Positions 42,002 through 49,386 of a DNA stretch of 64,000 bases are shown piece by piece (the stretch's first letter is position 1; each line of letters begins with the position of its first letter). A program made the position numbers and the translations under genes. The notes under the pieces are model-generated. The model saw only the letters and a list, made by a program, of their open reading frames with translations, made no database searches and was not told the origin of the DNA. The stretch is from contig NZ_FRAP01000024.1 of NCBI RefSeq assembly GCF_900142365.1, positions 1-64,000 of the forward strand. The letters run 5' to 3'. This DNA comes from Pseudonocardia thermophila. Lineage in GTDB: Bacteria; Actinomycetota; Actinomycetes; Mycobacteriales; Pseudonocardiaceae.

Positions 42002-42748
42002 TCACGACCCGATCATGCGTTCCAGCAGCGCGACGGCCGCCTGCTGCTTGCTCCCGATGGGCCCGCCCGCGCCGAAGACCTCGACCTCGATCAGCCGTTC
42101 CCCGTCGACCGCGATCGCGGCGCTGCGCTGCTGGCCGCCGTAGGCCTGGCCGCGTTCACCCACCGGGATCGGGGTGACGGTGGCGCCCTGGGTGGCGGCG
42201 TCGCTCTCGAACGACCTGATTTGCTCGTCAGCGGCGACGGCAACCGCGATCGTGATCTGCACGTCGATCCCGCCGGTGCGGTCGTCGGCCAGGTACGAGC
42301 AGCTGGAGAGCACGCCGAGCGACACCCCGGCGGCCAGCGACACCTTCGAGGTGACGATCCCCGACACCTCCTCGGCGGGCGGGCAGTCGGCCGCGCCGAT
42401 GCCTCCCGCGACGTCATCCGCAGCGCCGAGGAATCGGCTAAAGCCCCAGACCGCGAACCCGATTCCAGCCAGCACAACCGCGGCGACGACGATCGCCGCG
42501 ATCAGGCAGCCGCGCCCCGACTTCTGCTGCGGCGGACCGGGCGGCGGGCCGTACTGCTGCTGGGAGCCGTACTGCTGGGGTCCCTGCTGCTGAGGCGGAT
42601 ACGGCGCGCCGTAGGGCTGCTGCTGGGGGTAGGGCTGCTGGGGGTACGGCTGCTGCCCCGGGTATCCCTGACCGGCGGGCGGCTGCGGCGGGTACCACCG
42701 CCCGTCCGGGGCCTGCCACCATCCCGGGCCCTGCGGCTGCTGGGACAT
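42002..42748 (-). CDS. Membrane protein with Pro/Gln/Tyr-rich N-terminus
   Basis: 248 residues. N-terminus GWWQAPDGRWYPP is the DUF2510-like tryptophan motif, followed by a QQPYPQQ-type low-complexity region (to about 80), one membrane segment (LIAAIVVAAVVLAGIGFAVW) and an extracellular domain of about 135 residues with two cysteines (ADCPPAEEV, SSCSYLADD). AAGGAGCG precedes the ATG by 2 nt of spacing plus. Function not known; similar proteins are common in Pseudonocardiales and mycobacteria. Confidence 0.8.
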   Translation of the reverse strand: MSQQPQGPGWWQAPDGRWYPPQPPAGQGYPGQQPYPQQPYPQQQPYGAPYPPQQQGPQQYGSQQQYGPPPGPPQQKSGRGCLIAAIVVAAVVLAGIGFAVWGFSRFLGAADDVAGGIGAADCPPAEEVSGIVTSKVSLAAGVSLGVLSSCSYLADDRTGGIDVQITIAVAVAADEQIRSFESDAATQGATVTPIPVGERGQAYGGQQRSAAIAVDGERLIEVEVFGAGGPIGSKQQAAVALLERMIGS

Positions 42749-42812
42749 CGCGCTCCTTGCTCCTGTGCGGGCCGCATTCTCGCTGTTCGCCCGCGCCCGG
42801 GGTGCGCCGGGG

Positions 42813-43979
42813 TCAGGCCCGCCCGAGCAGCGCCACGCACTCCATGTGGTGGGTCATCGGGAACGCGTCGAACGCGCGCAGCTCCCGCAGCGGGTAGCCG
42901 TGCTCGGCGAACAGCGCGACGTCCCGGGCGAGCGCCGCGGGATCGCACGCCACGTGCACGACCCGGTCGGGCTCCCGCTGCGCGATCGCGGCCACGAGGT
43001 CGCGGCCCAGCCCGCGCCGCGGCGGATCGGCGACCACGACGTCGGGCCGGTCGGCGAGCCCGGCGAGCGCGTCCTCCACGCGGCCGGAGCGCCAGTCGAT
43101 CCACGTCAGGTCGGCGAGCGCCCGCTGCCCGTCGGCGACCGACTGCCGGGCCGCCTCCACGACCACGACCCGCCCGTCCGGCCCGACCTGCTCGGCCAGC
43201 ACCGAGGCGAACAGCCCGGCCCCGCCGAAGAGGTCCCACGCGGTCCCGCCTGCCGGGACCGCGGCCCACTCCCCCACCACCGTCGCCAGGGTGTCCGCCA
43301 GCGCCGGGTGGACCTGCCAGAACGTGCCGGGCGACAGCAGCCACTCGCGCCCGGCGGCGCGCGCCACGACGGGCCCGGCGGTGGTCCCGGGGGCGTGCAC
43401 GATGCCGTCGGCGTCGACCACCACCTCGATCTCCGCGCCCGGCCGGTGCCGCCGCTCCAGCACCGGCGGCAGCACCCCGACCGGGGTGAGCGGGCAGTCG
43501 GCGATCGGCAGGACGTCGTGGCTGCGGTGCGCGCGCAGCCCGGCCCGGCCCAGATCGTCGACGGCCAGCCGCACCCGGGTGCGCCAGCCGAGCTGGCCGC
43601 CGGGCAGCGCCTCCACCGGCACCTCGCGGTCGAGCCCGGCCAGCCGGCGCAGCTGCTCGGCGAGCACCGCGGCCTTCAGCTCGCGCTGCGCGTCGGAGCG
43701 GGCGTGCTGCAGGTCGCAGCCGCCGCACCCGCCGGGCCGGGCCCACGGGCACACCGGTTCCACCCGCTGCGGCGACGGTTCGAGCACCGCGACCGCGTCG
43801 GCCCGGCAGAACGTCCCGCCACCGTCCTCGGTGACGACCGCGTGCACCCGCTCCCCGGGCAGGGCGTGGCGCACGAACACCACCCGGCCCTCGTGCCGGG
43901 CGACGCAGTGCCCGCCGTGGGCGACCGGGCCCACCTCGAGCTCCAGGACGCGGTCGGTCCAGCGCAGCGTCCCGGTCAC
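42813..43979 (-). CDS. TRAM-domain RNA m5U methyltransferase (TrmA/RlmD type)
   Basis: 388 residues. N-terminal TRAM (LELEVGPVAHGGHCVARHEGRVVFVRHALPG pattern), iron-sulfur cysteines CPWARPGGCGGCDL, SAM loop AWDLFGGAGLFASVLA, catalytic region VADPPRRGLG and VHVACDPAALARDVALF with the nucleophilic cysteine. Adds a methyl to C5 of uridine in 23S rRNA or tRNA. The GTG overlaps the APC gene stop. The pair matches Rv2690c-Rv2689c in order (from memory). Confidence 0.9.
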   Translation of the reverse strand: MTGTLRWTDRVLELEVGPVAHGGHCVARHEGRVVFVRHALPGERVHAVVTEDGGGTFCRADAVAVLEPSPQRVEPVCPWARPGGCGGCDLQHARSDAQRELKAAVLAEQLRRLAGLDREVPVEALPGGQLGWRTRVRLAVDDLGRAGLRAHRSHDVLPIADCPLTPVGVLPPVLERRHRPGAEIEVVVDADGIVHAPGTTAGPVVARAAGREWLLSPGTFWQVHPALADTLATVVGEWAAVPAGGTAWDLFGGAGLFASVLAEQVGPDGRVVVVEAARQSVADGQRALADLTWIDWRSGRVEDALAGLADRPDVVVADPPRRGLGRDLVAAIAQREPDRVVHVACDPAALARDVALFAEHGYPLRELRAFDAFPMTHHMECVALLGRA

Positions 43980-46024
43980 GGCCGTGCGCCCGCCGTGGGC
44001 CGCTCCTCGGAGCCGGCTCCGGTGTCGCCGCCGGCCCCGTCGGTGCCGAAGCCGCGGCGGGTGTCGCCCGGTGCGCTCTCCGGGCGGCGCTGCGCGGCCC
44101 GCGCCGAGGATCTCAGCTGCCAGGGCACGCTCGTCACCATCACGCCGGGCGTGAACAGCAGCCTGCCCTTGAGCCGCAGCGCGCTCTGGTTGTGCAGCAG
44201 CTGCTCCCACCAGTGCCCGACCACGTACTCCGGGATGAACACGGTGACCACATCGCGGGGGTTGTCGGTGCGGATGCGCTTGACGTAGTCCAGCACCGGC
44301 TTGGTGATCTCGCGGTACGGCGACTCCACCACCTTGAGCGGGATCGGGATCTTCCGCTTCTCCCATTCGCGCATCAGCCGCTTGGTGTCGGCGTCGTCGA
44401 CGTTGACCGTCAGCGCCTCCAGCAGATCGGGCCGGGTCGCCCGGGCGTAGGCGACGGCCCGCAGCGTCGGCTTGTGCACCGTCGAGACGAGCACGATCGC
44501 GTGGTTGCGCGACGGCAGGACGGTGTCGCCCTCGCCGGGGGCCAGCTCGGCCGCCACCCGGTCGTAGTGCCGGCGGATCGCGATCATCAGCAGGTAGAAG
44601 CAGACCATCCCGGCGATCGCGATCCACGCTCCGCGGGTGAACTTCGTGATCAGCACGATCACCAGCACGGTCCCGGTCATCACCGCGCCGAACCCGTTGA
44701 TGGCCCGCGAGCGCAGCATCCGCCGACGCGCGACCGGGTCGGTCTCGGTGGCCAGCAGCCGGGTCCAGTGCCGCAGCATGCCGGTCTGGCTCAGCGTGAA
44801 CGAGGTGAACACGCCGACCGTGTAGAGCGCGATCAACCGGCTGACCTCCGCCTGGAAGCCGACGACCAGCACGATCGCGATGCCGGCCAGCACCAGGATG
44901 CCGTTGGAGTAGGCGAGCCGGTCGCCGCGGGTGTGCAGCTGGCGGGGCAGGTAGCGGTCCTGCGACAGGATCGAGCCGAGCACCGGGAACCCGTTGAAGG
45001 CGGTGTTGGCCGCCAGCACCAGGATCAGCGCGGTGCACAGCACCACGAACACGAAGCCCGGCCGGAAGTGGTCGAACACGGTCTGGGCCAGCTGGGCGAC
45101 CAGCGTGTGCTGGACGTAGCCGGGCGGGGCGCCGACGAACTGCTGGTCCGGGAACTGCGCCAGCTTCGCCCCGGTCAGCATCGCCAGCGCGATGATGCCG
45201 GAGAACATCAGCACGGAGATCGTGCCGAGCAGCAGCAGGGTGGTGGCGGCGTTGCGGGACTTCGGCTTGCGGAACGCCGGCACCCCGTTCGAGATCGCCT
45301 CGACGCCGGTGAGCGCGGCCGCGCCCTGGGTGAACGAGCGCATCACCAGCAGCACCAGCGCGAGGCCGGTGAACGCGTCGCCCTCGGCGACCAGCTCCAG
45401 GTCCGCGCTCGGCGCGGCCAGCGGCTCGCCGAGGATCAGGATGCGGGTGAGCCCCCAGACGACCATGGCGCCGATCCCGGCGATGAACGCGTAGGTCGGG
45501 ATCGCGAACGCCACGCCCGACTCGCGCACGCCGCGCAGGTTCATCGCGGTGAGCAGCAGGATCGCGGCCACCGCGAACGCCACCCGGTGCTGCGCCACGA
45601 ACGGCACCAGCGCGCCGATGTTGGCCGCTGCCGAGGAGATCGACACAGCGACGGTGAGCGTGTAATCGACCAGCAGCGCACTGGCCACCGTGAGGCCGGC
45701 GCGGCGGCCGAGGTTGACCGTGGCCACCTCGTAGTCGCCGCCGCCCGACGGGTAGGCGTGGACGTTCTGCCGGTAACTGGTGACCACCGTGAGCAGCACG
45801 ACCACCACCGCGAGCCCGACCCACGGCGCGATCGCGTAGGCCGCGATCCCCGCCACCGACAGGGTCAGGAAGATCTCCTCCGGCGCGTACGCCACCGACG
45901 ACATCGCGTCCGAGGCGAAGATCGGCAGCGCCACCCGCTTCGGGAGGAGCGTGTGTGCGATGCGGTCGCTGCGCTGCGGCCGCCCCACCAGGATCCGCTT
46001 GACCGCGACGCCGAACCGGGACAC
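43976..46024 (-). CDS. APC-superfamily amino-acid/potassium permease
   Basis: About 682 residues; twelve membrane segments in the first 500, then a cytoplasmic domain (NHAIVLVSTVHKPTLRAVAYAR) with a USP-like fold. N-terminal LPIFASDAMSSVAYAPEEIFLTL is shared with KUP-like/APC transporters such as the c-di-AMP-regulated KimA potassium importers. Its position beside two TrkA-type potassium-regulatory proteins supports a role in K+ or ion uptake. Start GTG 46024 (MSRFGVAVKRILVG) is chosen over 46066 because it begins the conserved part. Confidence 0.85.
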   Translation of the reverse strand: MSRFGVAVKRILVGRPQRSDRIAHTLLPKRVALPIFASDAMSSVAYAPEEIFLTLSVAGIAAYAIAPWVGLAVVVVLLTVVTSYRQNVHAYPSGGGDYEVATVNLGRRAGLTVASALLVDYTLTVAVSISSAAANIGALVPFVAQHRVAFAVAAILLLTAMNLRGVRESGVAFAIPTYAFIAGIGAMVVWGLTRILILGEPLAAPSADLELVAEGDAFTGLALVLLVMRSFTQGAAALTGVEAISNGVPAFRKPKSRNAATTLLLLGTISVLMFSGIIALAMLTGAKLAQFPDQQFVGAPPGYVQHTLVAQLAQTVFDHFRPGFVFVVLCTALILVLAANTAFNGFPVLGSILSQDRYLPRQLHTRGDRLAYSNGILVLAGIAIVLVVGFQAEVSRLIALYTVGVFTSFTLSQTGMLRHWTRLLATETDPVARRRMLRSRAINGFGAVMTGTVLVIVLITKFTRGAWIAIAGMVCFYLLMIAIRRHYDRVAAELAPGEGDTVLPSRNHAIVLVSTVHKPTLRAVAYARATRPDLLEALTVNVDDADTKRLMREWEKRKIPIPLKVVESPYREITKPVLDYVKRIRTDNPRDVVTVFIPEYVVGHWWEQLLHNQSALRLKGRLLFTPGVMVTSVPWQLRSSARAAQRRPESAPGDTRRGFGTDGAGGDTGAGSEERPTAGARP

Positions 46025-46091
46025 GGCGCGAAGCGTATGCCGCGCGGGTGGCAGTTGAGCAGGCACCGTCGCCGACCTGTGTCCTGCGCGC

Positions 46092-46097
46092 TACCGT
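46092..46097 (+). promoter_or_regulatory. -10 box TACCGT of a probable leaderless trkA-pair transcript
   Basis: TACCGT, 8-nt spacer, GTG at 46106. Confidence 0.45.
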
Positions 46098-46105
46098 TTC
46101 CGGTC

Positions 46106-46768
46106 GTGTACGTCGTGATCATGGGGTGCGGCCGCGTCGGGGCCGCGCTGGCCGGCGGGCTGGAGCGGCTCGGCCACGAGGTCGCGGTGATCGACCGCGA
46201 CGCCCAGGCCTTCCGCAGGCTCGGCGCCGACTTCCGCGGCCGCCAGGTGGTCGGTCAGGGGTTCCACCGCGACGTGCTGATCGAGGCCGGGGTGGAGCGC
46301 GCGGACGCGTTCGCCGCCGTGTCCAGCGGCGACAACTCCAACATCATCTCCGCGCGGGTGGCCCGCGAGACCTTCGGCATCGAGCGGGTGGTGGCCCGCA
46401 TCTACGACGCCAAGCGCGCCGCCGTGTACGAGCGGCTGGGCATCCCCACGGTCGCGACCGTGCCGTGGAGCACCGACCGGCTGATGCGGATGCTGCTGCC
46501 CGACGGCGTCGCGTCGGCGTGGCGGGACCCGACCGGCACCGTCGCGATCCTGCCGCTGCCCGTCCACGAGGAGTGGGTGGGCCGCCCCATCCGCGAGCTG
46601 GAGGCCGCCACCGGGTGCCGGGTCGCGTTCATCGTCCGGTTCGGCACCGGGCTGCTGCCCAAGTCGGACACCGCCGTCCAGGCCGAGGACACCGTCTACG
46701 TCGCCGCCCTGTCGGGCACGATCGGCGAGGTCACCGCTGCCGCGGCCGCCCCGCCGCAGGAGAGCTGA
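46106..46768 (+). CDS. TrkA-family potassium uptake regulatory protein (first of pair)
   Basis: 220 residues. RCK_N Rossmann domain (VIMGCGRVGAALAGGLERLG, then acidic VIDRD) and RCK_C domain (VGRPIRELEAATGCRVAFIVR). Binds NAD(H) or nucleotide and gates a K+ channel or transporter. Matches CeoB/CeoC-type tandem genes. The adjacent permease, transcribed divergently, is the likely partner. Confidence 0.9.
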   Translation: MYVVIMGCGRVGAALAGGLERLGHEVAVIDRDAQAFRRLGADFRGRQVVGQGFHRDVLIEAGVERADAFAAVSSGDNSNIISARVARETFGIERVVARIYDAKRAAVYERLGIPTVATVPWSTDRLMRMLLPDGVASAWRDPTGTVAILPLPVHEEWVGRPIRELEAATGCRVAFIVRFGTGLLPKSDTAVQAEDTVYVAALSGTIGEVTAAAAAPPQES

Positions 46769-46772
46769 AGGC

Positions 46773-47432
46773 ATGCGCGTCGCGATCGCCGGGGCCGGTG
46801 CAGTGGGCCGGTCCATCGCCCTCGAACTGATCGAGAACGACCACCAGGTCATGCTCATCGAGCGCGAGCTCGCCAACATCGAGCCCGAGGCCGTCGAGCA
46901 GGCCGAGTGGGTGCACGCGGACGCGTGCGAGCTGGCGTCCCTGGAGGAGGCCAGCCTGGAGACCTGCGACGTCGTCATCGCCGCCACCGGCGACGACAAG
47001 GTCAACCTCGTCGTGTCGCTGCTGGCCAAGACAGAGTTCGCGGTGCGCCGCGTCGTCGCCCGGGTGAACGACCCGCGCAACGAGTGGCTGTTCACCGAGA
47101 ACTGGGGCGTCGACGTCGCGGTGTCCACGCCGCGGCTGCTCGCCGCGCTCGTCGAGGAGGCCGTGGCCGTCGGCGACCTGGTGCGGCTGATGACGTTCCG
47201 GCAGGGGCAGGCCAACCTCGTCGAGGTCACGCTGCCCGACGACACCCCGCTGGCCGGCAAGCCGGTGCGCTCGCTGTCCCTGCCGCCGGACTCAGCGCTG
47301 GTGGCGATCCTGCGCGGCAGCCGGGTGATCGTCCCGCAGGCCGACGACGCCCTCGAGCCGGGCGACGAGCTGGTGTTCGTCGCCTCCTCGGCGGTGGAGG
47401 ACGAGATCCACGCGGCGATCCACGGCCGCTGA
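46773..47432 (+). CDS. TrkA-family potassium uptake regulatory protein (second of pair)
   Basis: 219 residues. Rossmann loop VAIAGAGAVGRSIALELIEN with acidic LIERE, then RCK_C (LAGKPVRSLSLPPDSALVAILRG). Four bp after the previous gene, so they form an operon. The N-terminal domain keeps the conserved WVHADACELASLEEA stretch. Potassium transport regulation with its twin. Confidence 0.9.
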   Translation: MRVAIAGAGAVGRSIALELIENDHQVMLIERELANIEPEAVEQAEWVHADACELASLEEASLETCDVVIAATGDDKVNLVVSLLAKTEFAVRRVVARVNDPRNEWLFTENWGVDVAVSTPRLLAALVEEAVAVGDLVRLMTFRQGQANLVEVTLPDDTPLAGKPVRSLSLPPDSALVAILRGSRVIVPQADDALEPGDELVFVASSAVEDEIHAAIHGR

Positions 47433-47442
47433 GGCCGGACGG

Positions 47443-48105
47443 TCAGGTGAGGGCGTTGCGGCGGTGCGCCCTGCGCACGGCCCAGATCGTGCCGAGCAGC
47501 GCCAGCCCGAACAAGGGGTAGCCCATCGCCAGGCGGGCCACGCCGAGCCAGGTCTCCTCGTTGGCGTCGTAGAGCAGCCCCTGGACGACCACCCGGGCGC
47601 CGAACACGAGCGTCCACAGACCGGTGGCCAGCATGTAGGCCCGGCGCAGCGCGGCGTCGGAGCGCCAGCCCATGCCGTCGCCGTTGATGCCGTGCCAGAT
47701 CACCCCGGCCAGCGGCCAGCGGGCGATCATCGACACCAGGAACGCCAGGAACAGCCCCGCCGACAGCAGCAGACCCGGCAGGTAGAAGCCGCGGGCCTCA
47801 CCGGTGCGGTTCGCGATGAACGCCGCGACGCCCACGCCCAGCAGGCCCGAGATCGCGGGCTGCAGCGCCTCCCGGCGCGCGATCCGCCAGATCGTCACCA
47901 GCACGGCGGCGCCGATCGCCCCGAAGAGGGCAGCCTGCAGCCCGGCCGCGATGTTGACGACGACGAACACCGCCACCGGGATCGACGAGGCGATGATCCC
48001 GGGGATCCCGCCCATCTGCTCCATGACGGTCGGGAACTCGCGTTCCCGGCGCTGCGGCTGATCGGCCTGCGACTGATCGGGTCGGTCGGTGGCAGGATCG
48101 GTCAT
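47443..48105 (-). CDS. DUF3159 integral membrane protein
   Basis: 220 residues, five to six membrane segments; TVMEQMGGIPGIIASSIPVAVFV and WHGINGDGMGWRSD are DUF3159 hallmarks. Function unknown; it occurs next to the OB-fold and TrkA genes throughout actinobacteria. GGAAGG lies 4 nt before the ATG. First part (DRPDQSQADQPQRRE) is charged and disordered. Confidence 0.88.
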   Translation of the reverse strand: MTDPATDRPDQSQADQPQRREREFPTVMEQMGGIPGIIASSIPVAVFVVVNIAAGLQAALFGAIGAAVLVTIWRIARREALQPAISGLLGVGVAAFIANRTGEARGFYLPGLLLSAGLFLAFLVSMIARWPLAGVIWHGINGDGMGWRSDAALRRAYMLATGLWTLVFGARVVVQGLLYDANEETWLGVARLAMGYPLFGLALLGTIWAVRRAHRRNALT

Positions 48106-48129
48106 GGAGCCTTCCGGGTCGCCGATCGA

Positions 48130-48513
48130 TCAGGCCTCGCTCGCCTGACAGATCTCGTAATACGGGTTGTAGATGACCTTGCGGCCATCGCGCACGGCCA
48201 ACCGCCCGCGGGCCCGCACGGTGCGGCCCGGCTCGATGCCGGGGATCCGTCGACGACCCATCCAGATCAGCGTGACTCCGTCGGTGCCGTCGAACAGCTC
48301 GGCCTCGAGCGACGCGTGTGCGTCGGGCGAGCAGAACTCGACGGTGCGGAGCCTACCGAACACCGTGACCTCCTGACCGGAGGCGCACGCGGCGGCGGGT
48401 TGGGCCCCTTCCCGCGCGGCTCCTGCGGAGAGGTCATCGGCGTCGAGCTGCTCCACGTCGCTGGTCAGCCGCCGCAGCATCCGACGGAAGGTGCCGGCCT
48501 CGGTGCCACCCAT
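48130..48513 (-). CDS. OB-fold nucleic-acid-binding domain protein
   Basis: 127 residues. The OB-fold is at 47-120 (VTVFGRLRTVEFCSPDAHASLEAELFDGTDGVTLIWMGRR-type strands, GRTVRARGRLAVRDGRKVIYNP). Resembles the Rv2694c family; single-domain OB proteins bind RNA or DNA, but the ligand is unknown. GGGAGCGAG precedes the ATG. 24 bp upstream of the DUF3159 gene, in an operon. Confidence 0.85.
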   Translation of the reverse strand: MGGTEAGTFRRMLRRLTSDVEQLDADDLSAGAAREGAQPAAACASGQEVTVFGRLRTVEFCSPDAHASLEAELFDGTDGVTLIWMGRRRIPGIEPGRTVRARGRLAVRDGRKVIYNPYYEICQASEA

Positions 48514-48588
48514 CTCGCTCCCAAGTACCTATCGGCCCTGCGTCGGGCCTCTAGGGTGTTCAGCGTAACCCTGCTGAAACGGTCCCAC

Positions 48589-49380
48589 GTGTCGCTGGAT
48601 TCCGCAGACCGGGGCGCCGCTCCCGGCTCCACCCGTTCGGCCGACGAGCGGTCGATCCGCCGCGGTGTGCGGGCGGTGCTGCTGCCCGGTTCGGGCTCGG
48701 ACGAGCGCTTCGTCCGGAACGTCTTCTCCGCCGTTCTGCGTGCGTTCGGGATCACACCTGTGACGCCCGTCCCACGGCCCGGGCCGGGCGTGGTCGACGG
48801 GTACCGGGCCGCGCTCGACGCCGCCGCGGCGGAGCCGGGGGCCCTGCTCGTGGGCGGGATCTCGCTGGGTGCGCACGTCGCGACGGCGTGGGCGGTCCGC
48901 CACCGCGCGGAGCTGGGTGAGCGTCTGCGCGGCGTCCTGGTCGCACTGCCGGCGTGGACGGGCGCGGCCGACGGGGCGCCGGCGGCGCTGGCCGCCCGCG
49001 CCACCGCGAGCCTCGTCCGGGTCGGTGGGGTGGAGGCAGCGCTGGCCGAGGCGGCCGCGGGCGCACCGGCGTGGCTCGCGGCGGAGCTGCGCCGGGCGTG
49101 GCCGAGGTACGGCGCGGGGCTCGCCCCGGCGCTGGAGGCGGCGGCCGCCGAGCCGGCCCCGACCGCTTCGGAGCTCGCCCGACTGGACGTGCCGGTCGGC
49201 GTCGCCGCGCTCACCGACGACCCGGTGCATCCCCTCCCGGTCGCCCGCACCTGGTACGCCGCGCTCCCCCGCGCCGCGCTCGACACGGAGACGCTGGCGG
49301 CGTTCGGCGCCGACCCGGGCGTCGTCGGCCGGGCGGCCGTGCTGGGGTGGCTGCGCGCCGGTGGGAACCCCGCCGGCTGA
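48589..49380 (+). CDS. Alpha/beta hydrolase-like protein
   Basis: About 263 residues. Recognisable pieces are AVLLPGSGSDERFVRNVF (oxyanion loop), the nucleophile elbow VGGISLGAHVATAWAVRH with Gly-x-Ser-x-Gly, and VPVGVAALTDDPVHPLPVARTWY with the late Asp and His. Substrate unknown; equivalent to Rv2695 by position. The start is uncertain: GTG 48556 is also in frame. Divergent from the OB-fold gene. Confidence 0.75.
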   Translation: MSLDSADRGAAPGSTRSADERSIRRGVRAVLLPGSGSDERFVRNVFSAVLRAFGITPVTPVPRPGPGVVDGYRAALDAAAAEPGALLVGGISLGAHVATAWAVRHRAELGERLRGVLVALPAWTGAADGAPAALAARATASLVRVGGVEAALAEAAAGAPAWLAAELRRAWPRYGAGLAPALEAAAAEPAPTASELARLDVPVGVAALTDDPVHPLPVARTWYAALPRAALDTETLAAFGADPGVVGRAAVLGWLRAGGNPAG

Positions 49381-49386
49381 CGGCGG

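Noticed and set aside
38945..43489. 1514-codon open frame antisense to tex
   Set aside because: Composition is that of reverse-complemented coding DNA, and tex is well conserved in the opposite direction.
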